29,442 bases of DNA. It comes from Deltaproteobacteria bacterium. GTDB lineage: Bacteria > Bdellovibrionota_C > UBA2361 > J135. Position 1 is the stretch's first letter. Each line of letters begins with the position of its first letter. The notes below the pieces were generated by a model. It ran no database searches. It worked only from the letters and a program-made list of their open reading frames with translations, and had not been told where the DNA came from. Location: NCBI GenBank assembly GCA_020635175.1, contig JACKAH010000021.1:1-29442 (forward strand), read 5' to 3'. Both the position numbers and the translations under genes were made by a program. Shown here piece after piece: positions 7,370 to 15,855 of the stretch.

Positions 7370-7909
7370 CTACCCGAGCTGAGTCAGAACTCTTACAGGA
7401 GCACCAGTGAAAGCAGAAGTAACTGGCACAGGTCCCGGTCCAAAAGTCCGATCAATCAGAGCTGCCCAACACATTATGTTTATACCCTTAAGAGTAGCTT
7501 TGGTATGAGCTTCTAAGCTTGAACGTGCAGTAGTGATAACATCAGTAACTAAAATTGTTGGTACAGATCTAAATCTATCTCCATAGCCATTTGAAAATTT
7601 ACTTTCCAAATATTGCTCTAATTGAACTTCCTTACCCGCAGGATTTAACTCAGAGAATACAGCAGAAAGTCTCTCAGCAAAGAAGCTATATCCACCTGGA
7701 AGTTTGAGAATCAGCTCAGGAAAGACAGGGGCACAGACCTCTAGAATTCTGTCTGCAACATACCTGGCACATGTATTTAATTCATCCTCAGAAAGATCTT
7801 CGACTCGATAATAGACATGGCTTTCACACCTTGAGCCAATTCGAACTGTCTCATCGAACTCTTCAGTTATTCTTGCAAAAATTTCGTTAACGTCGTCTAT
7901 TCCAATCAT
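7370..7909 (-). CDS. Type I phosphoribosyltransferase-like protein (orotate PRTase-like)
   Basis: A 179-residue soluble protein. The second half carries the type I phosphoribosyltransferase pattern: a hydrophobic strand then 'VTDVITTARSS' (residues about 118-129), a helix, 'GINIMCWAALIDRTFG', in which a strand precedes an Asp-Arg, as in PyrE-type enzymes. The PRPP loop normally reads with two acidic residues and TTGGS; here the first acidic residue is Thr and the glycines are Ala-Arg, so activity or substrate may differ. The N-terminal helical part has 'SEDELNTCARYVADRILEVC'. A 21-nt gap separates it from the upstream small secreted protein on the same strand. Whether it acts on a pyrimidine, a purine or a modified substrate is unknown. 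Confidence 0.6.
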   Translation of the reverse strand: MIGIDDVNEIFARITEEFDETVRIGSRCESHVYYRVEDLSEDELNTCARYVADRILEVCAPVFPELILKLPGGYSFFAERLSAVFSELNPAGKEVQLEQYLESKFSNGYGDRFRSVPTILVTDVITTARSSLEAHTKATLKGINIMCWAALIDRTFGPGPVPVTSAFTGAPVRVLTQLG

Positions 7910-7930
7910 AATTAATTCTCAGGCTTTAAA

Positions 7931-8305
7931 TTAGCGATCTCCCAATAGATTCAACTGTGCGCTATTTACTAATAACGAGAATCGGGCATTTCGATTCTCT
8001 TGCTTCTGGTAGAGTTGATCAATTTCCTTAACAATTGATGAGGAACTTAAACCCCTTGAAGTGTATAACTTATCTACCTTATCTAAGCTCTGAATAGCTT
8101 TCTCAGGATTACTCTGCACATACTCTTTAGTAATCTGTAATACTTCTCTGGTGTCCTCTAAAGCCTGGAGATATCCAGCAATAAACTGTTGCTTGTCGCT
8201 ATAAGAGAGGTGTTTCCAAACTGGATAGAAAGTATCAGGCTCAGAGGCGTTTACAATGGGTGCGAGAAAAGCAACCGACAACAAGATTTTAACAAATATC
8301 TTCAC
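7931..8305 (-). CDS. Small secreted protein of unknown function
   Basis: A 124-residue protein with a Sec signal peptide ('MKIFVKILLSVAFLAPIVNA', cut before SEPDT) and a mature helical domain: 'YSDKQQFIAGYLQALEDTREVL', 'NPEKAIQSLDKVDKLY', 'SSSSIVKEIDQLYQKQENR'. It should be periplasmic. The start codon is GTG and a purine-rich GAGAGAG lies just upstream. The 'FIAGYLQALED' helix recalls small periplasmic helical proteins, but I cannot name a family. It is likely co-transcribed with the phosphoribosyltransferase-like gene after it. Confidence 0.6.
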   Translation of the reverse strand: MKIFVKILLSVAFLAPIVNASEPDTFYPVWKHLSYSDKQQFIAGYLQALEDTREVLQITKEYVQSNPEKAIQSLDKVDKLYTSRGLSSSSIVKEIDQLYQKQENRNARFSLLVNSAQLNLLGDR

Positions 8306-8542
8306 CTATCTCTCTCACTGACTGATATATCTAAACCGTCCCCGAAATTAACATATGCCATCTGATGAACACAGTAGTGTTAACAACTTTCGTCCAAATA
8401 AATTAGGCACGTAACCAAGGCCTGTATTATACCAAAAAAATCAAGAATTTATGAAGCAAATGAATCAGTTATTCAGACATGAGGATGCGTGGAAAGGTAT
8501 AAGTCTTAAATTTTTTATTAGCAATAACAAGATCTTAGCAAG

Positions 8543-8571
8543 TTGACGAGATCTGCTCTGATGAATATCGA
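8543..8571 (+). promoter_or_regulatory. Sigma70-type promoter for a probably leaderless pseudokinase mRNA
   Basis: TTGACG (8543-8548), a 17-base spacer and TATCGA (8566-8571) fit a vegetative promoter. The ATG follows nine bases after the -10, and there is no Shine-Dalgarno site, so transcription would start almost at the start codon. Confidence 0.5.
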
Positions 8572-8580
8572 GCTATTTGG

Positions 8581-10932
8581 ATGAAGAACACCAAAAAACA
8601 ACATCTAGAACTTGTTTCTAGGCCTGAGGCAAGCACCTATCAAAAACAGGTAGTTGGTGTTGAAAATCTATCTTCGGCTCAACGTAAGGCAATCGAACGT
8701 TACTCGCTATCGATTCAGCCCGAGGGCACCTTTGTCGGCGCACTGGAAGGGAAAGACCCTTGGGACGTTAGACCAATTTACCTTCACGAGCATCAACTTT
8801 ATTTAATTAGACTTAGCGATCCAAGCTGGGCACTGAACCGTAAAAAGTTGAATACTATACGGAGTCTCTATTTTCACAGTTTAGCCGATCAAGATTCACC
8901 ATTACGTGTTGAAGCGTATGGGGAACTTGAGGGGCAGCTTTGGATAAAACGAAAATTCTATCCATATACGTTAAGTGATCTTCCACTTGATCAAGAAGGC
9001 TTCCTCTCATTTCATCCTGTCTACCAAGCGGAGAAGATAATTGCGCTTGTAGAGAACATGCATCGAACTGGTGTCATTCATGGTCATCTCTCATTATCAA
9101 ATATCGCAATTGAGGATGAACCTATATTTCTAGATCACGGTTTTGGTGCTCTATCTGGAGAAAACTTCTCAGATCTCGCTCCAGAGATTCATGGAGGATC
9201 ACCAGCAACTATTGCAGCTGATATCTACGGACTTGGAATGATTTTGAAATCGTTACTTGAAGGTTATCTTGGTAAAGAACATCAAGATTTCCTGCAAAGA
9301 ATGCTCTCTTATGAACCTCAGCTAAGACCAAACATACTTAGTGTAAAGGAGATGTTCACAACTGCTCGAGAAAACAGATCCGTTGTGACGCAATTTGAGG
9401 CAACACAACAAAAAACAATCAAACACGGCTCAATAATTAACGTTACTAAAAATGAGCCTGTGCAAGAATTCGCCTTAAACACAAGAAGTACAATTGAATT
9501 CGTAGCGAATCACACACCAACAATCGACAAAACTGAGCCTGTTCCAGAGCAGACAGTACAAGCTCCGGAAAAACAATCTCTGCCATTAAGCTTTATCAGG
9601 ATTGGCACTTTTACTGCGCTCGTTTCTCTCTTTGTAGGCTTAGGCATTTACTATGTGCAGAATGATTATAAGACAGAAGACACATCGCACTATTCTTCAT
9701 ACTGGTTAAGTAAACAAACACCTTTGATGAAAGAGGTCTTTGATGCTGCTGTAATAGAAAACTCAGTCAGTGCTCAGAGTGTTATCATAAGAGCAGCACT
9801 AGACAATCAGAAACTTCCAAAAGTTAAGAATACTTTTCTAAAGATTGCGTTTCACCCACTTTGGAGCGAAGAACTTAGCCCACAAGATAGAAAAATTGCG
9901 ATTGCTTTAAGTAGTTCATTAACTTCGCCAGAAGTTCTGCAAACACTTCCACCATTAAGTGAGGTACATCCAGGAATTCTTTTTGGTCTTCTAACAGAGG
10001 TTAAATCGGATTCTAGCGCGCTCTCTAAAGTTCCTATAGAAGCGCTAGCAGACCTTAAGTCTCCCTTTGGAGAAACATTTGCACGACTAGCAAAGCTAGG
10101 TGTCAAAAATCTTGGAGAACCAGAAGTTAGAGGCTTAGCACAGTTACTAATTGGATCTGTAACTGGACAATCTGTGAAGTTATACCTATCTAGCACTACA
10201 TATAGAAAGATAGACATCCTTTTGCCTTATATAGAAGCACAAGACAAAGAGTTTTCAGATAAACTATTTTCAATCTTAACAAAGGCAGATTCATTAAAGA
10301 TTCCATCAATTGAATGGTATCAAGATAGTCCAAGTGTCGTGTCTTGGGATAAAGTGAATTCAAAAACTAAGCTTTTACTTGTTGGGGGAAAATTTCCAAC
10401 TGGATTATCCTTAGAGCAATATCTTGACCTGCTTTCTTATCCGATTGCTTCAATTAGAATAGAAGCTGCAAAAATTATCGAGCGGACTATACCTAAAGCA
10501 TCAAGGCCGATCTTGAGTATTTTGGCCGAAACAGGAGCTCATCTAGATCGTGAACAGATACTTACACTTGTCTCTGCTTTATCTCTAGATGGCAAAAAAG
10601 CCTATCTATACATTGATAAATGGTTCTCTGATAAGCCTGGAGCAGAGATCGTTCTTGAGTTGTTGCTTGCCAGAAACAAAGCTTCAAGTAACGATTATTT
10701 TAATCTTCAAGCAGCACGATATCTTGCTTACCAAGATCTAAATATTGAGACAAAGAAGCTTAAACAGATGATGACACACCCTGAGCAATTAGCTCGAGCG
10801 TTAGCCTATTCCAAACTTGCTATCTCCGATCCTGAGCATATGAGACTATTAGATAGACTTGTCGATATCGAACCTAGCGCAAAACTTAGAAAGCAGATGG
10901 TCGAAAAGCTCGAAGAAGCTGGCTATAGATAG
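8581..10932 (+). CDS. Membrane-anchored pseudokinase with C-terminal helical (HEAT-like) repeats
   Basis: A 783-residue protein in three parts. Residues about 50-260 have a eukaryotic-like Ser/Thr kinase fold, but the catalytic loop reads HGHLSLSN (167-174), so the catalytic Asp is His and the Lys is Ser. DHG (185-187) replaces DFG but keeps the metal-binding Asp; APE (200-202), the Asp of 'AADIYGLG' and the LRP arginine remain. No glycine loop is visible, and an Arg (R77) stands where the ATP-binding Lys is expected. Residues about 338-359 form one membrane helix, which would place the next 420 residues, a run of paired helices resembling HEAT repeats, in the periplasm. It is most likely a scaffold or ligand-binding pseudokinase and not an active enzyme. 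It is followed by rsmE, which has its own promoter. Confidence 0.78.
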   Translation: MKNTKKQHLELVSRPEASTYQKQVVGVENLSSAQRKAIERYSLSIQPEGTFVGALEGKDPWDVRPIYLHEHQLYLIRLSDPSWALNRKKLNTIRSLYFHSLADQDSPLRVEAYGELEGQLWIKRKFYPYTLSDLPLDQEGFLSFHPVYQAEKIIALVENMHRTGVIHGHLSLSNIAIEDEPIFLDHGFGALSGENFSDLAPEIHGGSPATIAADIYGLGMILKSLLEGYLGKEHQDFLQRMLSYEPQLRPNILSVKEMFTTARENRSVVTQFEATQQKTIKHGSIINVTKNEPVQEFALNTRSTIEFVANHTPTIDKTEPVPEQTVQAPEKQSLPLSFIRIGTFTALVSLFVGLGIYYVQNDYKTEDTSHYSSYWLSKQTPLMKEVFDAAVIENSVSAQSVIIRAALDNQKLPKVKNTFLKIAFHPLWSEELSPQDRKIAIALSSSLTSPEVLQTLPPLSEVHPGILFGLLTEVKSDSSALSKVPIEALADLKSPFGETFARLAKLGVKNLGEPEVRGLAQLLIGSVTGQSVKLYLSSTTYRKIDILLPYIEAQDKEFSDKLFSILTKADSLKIPSIEWYQDSPSVVSWDKVNSKTKLLLVGGKFPTGLSLEQYLDLLSYPIASIRIEAAKIIERTIPKASRPILSILAETGAHLDREQILTLVSALSLDGKKAYLYIDKWFSDKPGAEIVLELLLARNKASSNDYFNLQAARYLAYQDLNIETKKLKQMMTHPEQLARALAYSKLAISDPEHMRLLDRLVDIEPSAKLRKQMVEKLEEAGYR

Positions 10933-10937
10933 CTTAC

Positions 10938-10966
10938 TTTACTCTCGCAGTACTTTACTCTAATAA
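10938..10966 (+). promoter_or_regulatory. Promoter of rsmE, probably leaderless
   Basis: TTTACT (10938-10943), a 17-base spacer and TAATAA (10961-10966) precede the ATG by seven bases. There is no ribosome binding site. Confidence 0.45.
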
Positions 10967-10973
10967 TCATAGC

Positions 10974-11717
10974 ATGAATGCTTTAGTCCTCTTTTCAGAA
11001 GAGATTGATAACGATACTGCTATTTTGAATGGCTCACGAGCTGAATATGCCTTGACTCATCACACTCTTAAAGTGGGCTCCGAAATCTCTTATGCTATTT
11101 GGGAAGGCACTTTAGGGGAAGCAATAGTTGAAGAGATTAAAGTTAATGAAGTTAGCTTACGTTTACTAAGTAAGCGAGAACCAATAGCGCAACAAGAATT
11201 AACATTAATTGTTTCTGTACCAAGACCTCAAACACAAAAGAAGGTGATACACCTTGCTACTGTACTAGGCGTAAAAGAACTGCACTTCATAAGAAGCGCC
11301 TATACTGAAAAAAGCTATCTAATGTCACATACTTTAAAATCTGAATCGATAAATTATCATATACTAAGAGCCCTTGAGCAGTGCAAGAACTCACTACCAC
11401 CGAAAGTAGAAATTTTTGATAGATTTAAACCCTACATCGAAGATACTCTTTCAAGCAGATTTTTGCCCTCTGATACTGGATTTCTGCTAAGCACCTGCAC
11501 TGAAATGCAATCCTTTCCTACTTTAAAACATCAGGAAAATACTAATATCTATTTAGCCATAGGACCTGAATCGGGGTGGAATGATTTTGAAACGGAAACC
11601 TTTATAAACTTAGGGTTTAATGAACTTTCGCTTGGCAAACAAATCTTACGCGTAGAGACCGCTACTGCGGTAGCCTTAGGTCAAATATCTCTTTTGAAAA
11701 AATTGGACATGTTATAA
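10974..11717 (+). CDS. rsmE: 16S rRNA (uracil-1498-N3)-methyltransferase RsmE
   Basis: A 247-residue SPOUT-class methyltransferase of normal length for RsmE. It methylates N3 of U1498 in helix 44 of 16S rRNA, using S-adenosylmethionine, in the cytoplasm. The N-terminal part is a PUA-like RNA-binding domain ('LNGSRAEYALTHHTLKVGSEISY'). The C-terminal trefoil-knot signature is present: 'YLAIGPESGWNDFETETF' and 'LSLGKQILRVETATAVALGQ', which build the cofactor site and dimer surface. The usual GPEGG is GPESG here, a mild variation. 'SVPRPQTQKKVIHLATVLGVKEL' matches the family's central block. The gene is followed after 12 nt by a glycosyltransferase and is probably read into it. Confidence 0.93.
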   Translation: MNALVLFSEEIDNDTAILNGSRAEYALTHHTLKVGSEISYAIWEGTLGEAIVEEIKVNEVSLRLLSKREPIAQQELTLIVSVPRPQTQKKVIHLATVLGVKELHFIRSAYTEKSYLMSHTLKSESINYHILRALEQCKNSLPPKVEIFDRFKPYIEDTLSSRFLPSDTGFLLSTCTEMQSFPTLKHQENTNIYLAIGPESGWNDFETETFINLGFNELSLGKQILRVETATAVALGQISLLKKLDML

Positions 11718-11729
11718 CCTCGCAATCAT

Positions 11730-12638
11730 ATGAATATTTTTGGAATGGTTACAACAAAGAAATCTGAAAGCTATACGGCTCCAGCCCTAGAGAGTTTTTT
11801 CAAGAACACCAAACTAGAAGCTAAAGATAGATTTCTACTAATAGACAATGACAACTCATACGAACCTCAAGCAAGCTACCCTCAGTTAGAGATCATCAAA
11901 AACGAGACACCTCAAAGCTTTGCAACTAACGGAAACACATTAATTGATGTTGCACTACTTGAAAGCGCAAATTTGTTTTTCATGAATAATGATCTGATCT
12001 TTACTCCGGGCTGGTCAGAGCCAATTAGAAATTGCTCGGATTCGATATGTACTCCTCTTTCAAACGCTGAGGTTCAATATGCACTTGGTGTCTCGGTTGT
12101 TGCAAATCAAAACAATGTCAGTACATACGTAACAAATCGACACATGCAACTTAGTGAATATGAGGGTCACCAATATGACGTAGCTGCAATCGGGGCTGCG
12201 CATGCGCGAACATCCAAGGGAAGCTTGCCCGTACTTTATTTCCCTTTCTTTTGTGTATACATACCACTTTCTGTAATGCAGCAGATTGGCCACTTTGATA
12301 CCCGTTTTGGAATAGCGGGTGGCGAGGATTTTGATTACTGCCTACGAGCGTGCTTAGCTGGCACAACATTATCTTACAAACTTAGCTCCTGGATTGTGCA
12401 CTTTGGAGGGAAATCGACCTGGTCTGCAGAGGAGCAAGTGGCCAAAACTGAAAGAGAGCAGAAGCTACTTGAGGAATTCGAAAAGAAGTGGGGCCGTGAG
12501 ATCTTTGAATTAGTACTTTTAGAAAAAGCAGAGATTTTAAAGGCAAACGCTGATGAGTCTAAGCAACACACTGGCGAATATTTCACCGGTGCTTTGAAAA
12601 AGATATTAGGCGGTCGACAGATTGAGACTAAGCTCTAA
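11730..12638 (+). CDS. GT2-type glycosyltransferase
   Basis: A 302-residue cytoplasmic GT-A fold enzyme. The N-terminus 'MNIFGMVTTKKSESYTAPALESFF' gives the nucleotide-sugar-binding strand and helix. 'LIDNDNS' marks the second strand, and 'FFMNNDLIFTPGW' gives the metal-binding DxD-type site (here NND). 'GGEDFDYCLRACLAG' is the ED motif with the catalytic base, as in rhamnosyltransferase-like and related GT2 enzymes. There is no membrane segment. The donor sugar and acceptor cannot be told. It follows rsmE by 12 nt and has no Shine-Dalgarno site, so it probably depends on the rsmE transcript. Confidence 0.85.
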   Translation: MNIFGMVTTKKSESYTAPALESFFKNTKLEAKDRFLLIDNDNSYEPQASYPQLEIIKNETPQSFATNGNTLIDVALLESANLFFMNNDLIFTPGWSEPIRNCSDSICTPLSNAEVQYALGVSVVANQNNVSTYVTNRHMQLSEYEGHQYDVAAIGAAHARTSKGSLPVLYFPFFCVYIPLSVMQQIGHFDTRFGIAGGEDFDYCLRACLAGTTLSYKLSSWIVHFGGKSTWSAEEQVAKTEREQKLLEEFEKKWGREIFELVLLEKAEILKANADESKQHTGEYFTGALKKILGGRQIETKL

Positions 12639-12743
12639 AAAAGTGTTCATATACAGCTATATAGAGGTCTAATCTGTCCTCTTTCGTGAAGTTCGTTATT
12701 TATCTACTATGTCATATAGATTAACCAATAAAATTTATAACTT

Positions 12744-13619
12744 ATGAGTAAAAAATCTCTAAATGAGAAGATTTATTTTATCTCCTCAGTCCTGCTGCTA
12801 GGGTTTATCGTATCTGGACCTAACGCCTGTCAGGAAGACTACGAACTTGGAACTAAGACTTCCTTAACTCCTACTCAAACCTCTACTGCGACCGCGACAG
12901 CAACCCCAACTGCAACACCAACAGAAACACCAACTGCGACTCCTACTCCTACTGCGACACCAACTAGTGGTTCTTTGACATTATCTAATCAACAACAATT
13001 TGCTACATTAAATTCAAATTCTACAATCGGTGCTGAGAATGCCGCTTTTCCACAAACCCAATTTGCAAGAAAAGGAACTCCAAATGCTTGGCTTGGAAAG
13101 AAATATACTAACAGCGAAATTGTCCCTGGCTTAATTACCGACACAGACGGTGATGGGTACGCAGATGACTTAGAGCGACTCTTTAAATCTGACCCTTCTG
13201 ACCAAGACAGCATTCCCAAGAACGTAACCACAACTTCTCTTCAAAAAAGACTCAACGGAGTTGACAATGATGGTGATGGGATTCCAAATAGCATGGAACT
13301 TACAATGGGGACCAACCCTTCAAATGCTGACTCAGATGGTGATAATGTCCGAGACGGTGCAGAAAAACTTTCAGGCTCAGATCCTTTGAATAAGCATATC
13401 GTACCAAAAGACAACGACGGCGACGGGCTAGGAACTGAATTCGAAACTCATGCAGGCACAAACCCATTCGATCCTGATACTGATAACGATCTGCTAAGGG
13501 ACGACCTTGAAATAGCGCTTGGATGTGACCCGTTCGATCAAGACACTGATAAGGACGGCATCACTGATGGCGAAGAGGTGCGGATCGGGTCAGACCCTCT
13601 TAACAAAGAAGGCATTTAG
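12744..13619 (+). CDS. Secreted calcium-binding protein with thrombospondin type 3 repeats
   Basis: A 291-residue exported protein. An N-terminal hydrophobic segment (residues about 9-24) ends near 'SGPNAC', which could be a non-standard lipoprotein cleavage site. A Thr/Pro/Ala-rich linker spans residues 42-75. The C-terminal half is a row of thrombospondin type 3 motifs, each with acidic calcium loops: 'DTDGDGYADDLE', 'DNDGDGIPNSME', 'DSDGDNVRDGAE', 'DNDGDGLGTEFE', 'DTDNDLLRDDLE' and 'DTDKDGITDGEE', separated by 'GSDPL/GTNPF'-type segments. Such arrays bind calcium and act as rigid spacers on cell-surface proteins. Surface location and a structural role are inferred. The start follows a TATAAC hexamer by two bases and no ribosome site is seen. 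Confidence 0.85.
   Translation: MSKKSLNEKIYFISSVLLLGFIVSGPNACQEDYELGTKTSLTPTQTSTATATATPTATPTETPTATPTPTATPTSGSLTLSNQQQFATLNSNSTIGAENAAFPQTQFARKGTPNAWLGKKYTNSEIVPGLITDTDGDGYADDLERLFKSDPSDQDSIPKNVTTTSLQKRLNGVDNDGDGIPNSMELTMGTNPSNADSDGDNVRDGAEKLSGSDPLNKHIVPKDNDGDGLGTEFETHAGTNPFDPDTDNDLLRDDLEIALGCDPFDQDTDKDGITDGEEVRIGSDPLNKEGI
12867..12968 (+). repeat. Low-complexity Thr-Pro-Ala linker inside the TSP3 gene
   Basis: About 34 codons are almost entirely ACN, CCN and GCN (residues 42-75). The array is made of TPTAT/TPTET-type units and looks like an extended linker that may be O-glycosylated. Such tracts often vary in length between strains. Confidence 0.8.
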
Positions 13620-13624
13620 ATAAG

Positions 13625-15424
13625 TTACTGTTTTAGAAAGCTCTTCAACGCAGATACGTCAACAATTACCGATAGATCATCTCGATAAGGCATGTATGGA
13701 AATTTCTCAAGATCAACCTCTCGAGGAAGTTTTTTGTATGCGTAGTCCATATAGTCGCGTGAGGCTAACTGTCTAACTTCAGTTCCTATCGGCTCAAAGT
13801 AATCAGCTTTCGCTAATGCTTCTGGATAAAACTCTTTACGCTTAAAGATGAAATAATCAATTCCCTCAGGCTCTAGAATTGAAACAAGCTCATCTAGATC
13901 TTCCGCATAATGAGCTTTAAACGAAACAATCAATCTGCGTTTAATCTCTTGATAATATTTATCATAGAAGGGATGAGCAGTTTCAGTTGTGGCATAGCCG
14001 ATACGTTTTCCAAACAATTCAACCGCATCAATATGAGTTGGGTGACCAGCAATCACTGCATCCTTTGGCGTATTCTCAGAGACCCATTTCCAAACATCAC
14101 CTTGAAAATAACTTACTTTGTTAAAATTAGCATCTCCATAGAGACCAGTTCCTGAAGAACTCCAGAGGAAAATACTTAAAAGCAAGAGAAAGAAAAGGCT
14201 ATGTCTTGAAGCAGAAAAACTAGTATCACGAAAATCTCTGGAACTGCTATGAAATAACTTCCAAACTGCAACTGGAAGAAACGTCACAAAAAACATTGCT
14301 AATGGTATCTGTATATACCGCTGCGGCACAAAGAGATGAAATGCAAAGACTCTCGCAGCAAAATAGGTAACGAAAATCGCAACAAGAAGTGCAAATGTTT
14401 CAAACTTAAAGACGTTGCGCTTGATTAACAACGAAAAACCTAAAAGCGCTGCTAAGAATCCAAGAACAATATGAGGAGTATACGATTCCAAAAAAGGACT
14501 AGCTTTTGACAAGGACGTATTAAATGCTTGAAAGCCAAAAAGTTTTATCTCAGTCCAAGCGTCAAGCAAAGGAACCATTTTAAACCTACCAACCTCACGT
14601 GAGAATTCCGGCATCAACTTAGCTTGAGCATAAGATGCCATCTGGCCAAGATCTTCAGATTTTTTTGTTGCCAGATAAGCGGATAGGGCAAAAATTGGAT
14701 TAAGTATCAAGAAAGTTAGTGCTACTTTCTTAGTCTTGGCGCGCGTCTGAGGCTTTAACAATCTATATAACAAGACTAACCAATAGCTTCCTGCAATTGC
14801 TAAAGTCGTCGGTGGATGCAACAAGCATCCAATTAAAAATAGAATCCAAATAGATTTGTGTTTCTCCTTAGCTAATAAGTAGAAGTAGGCGGCAAACAAC
14901 ATCGGCGCCCAGCCACGTTGTAATCCACCTGTCACTCGCTGCATCGAATTTCTAGCAAACAACATCCAAGTTGCACTAAAAAAAGCTGGTGCAATTCCAG
15001 CTAACTCCTTAACTGCTAAAAATAGAAAGACTAAAACTCCGACAAATTGTATTAGCATGATCCAGTGACCTGTCATCATCGGATCTGCGGTAAAATATGT
15101 AATGGCTTGCCCAACCCACAGATGTATTGGAGTTAGGTATTGTGTCATCATCTCTGTAATTAGATCGTTCCTAAAAAGATCTGGATCATTGACTTGGTAA
15201 AAAACGAATGCTTGCTGAAGAGCATCATCAGTAGTCCAACGTGGATCAAACCAACGACCTTGCAAACTTGCAATAAATGCATACAGGTAAACAAAAAAGA
15301 GGATCGCCATTAAGAAATTTGGGATCGTAAGTAACTTATGGCTCTGATGAGCTTGGCCAAGTTCAGCTTTGCGTTCTGCACGCGGAAGCTCTGATTCTCG
15401 ATGTTGTTGTCTAACTAGTTGCAT
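13625..15424 (-). CDS. GT-C-like multispanning membrane glycosyltransferase
   Basis: A 599-residue protein with about eleven membrane helices in residues 35-430, then a soluble region of about 165 residues. The first extracytoplasmic loop contains 'WFDPRWTTDDALQQAF'; a loop-1 acidic pair like this is characteristic of GT-C enzymes that use lipid-linked sugars. The C-terminal part begins with 'VWKWVSENTPKDAVIAGHP', the start of the extracytoplasmic domain seen in ArnT, oligosaccharyltransferase and related GT-C proteins. Membership is inferred from topology and motif position, not from a recognised family signature. It lies 44 nt downstream of the small membrane protein gene and two genes after the double GT2, so a role in making or attaching a surface glycan is likely. 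Confidence 0.7.
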   Translation of the reverse strand: MQLVRQQHRESELPRAERKAELGQAHQSHKLLTIPNFLMAILFFVYLYAFIASLQGRWFDPRWTTDDALQQAFVFYQVNDPDLFRNDLITEMMTQYLTPIHLWVGQAITYFTADPMMTGHWIMLIQFVGVLVFLFLAVKELAGIAPAFFSATWMLFARNSMQRVTGGLQRGWAPMLFAAYFYLLAKEKHKSIWILFLIGCLLHPPTTLAIAGSYWLVLLYRLLKPQTRAKTKKVALTFLILNPIFALSAYLATKKSEDLGQMASYAQAKLMPEFSREVGRFKMVPLLDAWTEIKLFGFQAFNTSLSKASPFLESYTPHIVLGFLAALLGFSLLIKRNVFKFETFALLVAIFVTYFAARVFAFHLFVPQRYIQIPLAMFFVTFLPVAVWKLFHSSSRDFRDTSFSASRHSLFFLLLLSIFLWSSSGTGLYGDANFNKVSYFQGDVWKWVSENTPKDAVIAGHPTHIDAVELFGKRIGYATTETAHPFYDKYYQEIKRRLIVSFKAHYAEDLDELVSILEPEGIDYFIFKRKEFYPEALAKADYFEPIGTEVRQLASRDYMDYAYKKLPREVDLEKFPYMPYRDDLSVIVDVSALKSFLKQ

Positions 15425-15468
15425 AACAGAAATTGAATTTTAAGTTGTGAACATCGACGAGTCAATTA

Positions 15469-15855
15469 CTACCAATCAATGATATACAAGAAAAAACCAA
15501 ATAAAATCAGTACTGCGAGAGCAAGCGCTAAATAATGATATATCCAGGTTACTGCGATTGAGGCTATCCCTACCCCAGCAAAGCTCAAACTCGCACTTTC
15601 TCTTCTAATCCACCCAAAGGTTCCAAAGAATATAGAGAAGAGCGCTAAAGTAATTCCTATCTTAGCAGGTGATAATCCACTTACGCTAAAAAACTCAAAG
15701 AGATCATTATAGAATCTTCCTAATAGAATCTGCGCTGATCTCGAGCCTAATCCGTAAACAGGATCTATGGGGAGTAATACAAGACCAAGAGCAAGTAATG
15801 CAACGATTATCGAAAGTGAACTAAAAAAACTCACTACAAAAAAGTTTCTTGTCAT
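15469..15855 (-). CDS. Four-helix membrane protein of unknown function
   Basis: A 128-residue hydrophobic protein with four predicted helices. The loop 'PIDPVYGLGSRSAQILLGRFYND' lies after the first helix and 'FFSVSGLSPAKIGITLALFS' after it. Its ATG overlaps the stop of the upstream glycosyltransferase (ATGA), so the two are translationally coupled. It may help anchor or assemble the glycan machinery. The family is not recognised. Confidence 0.6.
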   Translation of the reverse strand: MTRNFFVVSFFSSLSIIVALLALGLVLLPIDPVYGLGSRSAQILLGRFYNDLFEFFSVSGLSPAKIGITLALFSIFFGTFGWIRRESASLSFAGVGIASIAVTWIYHYLALALAVLILFGFFLYIIDW

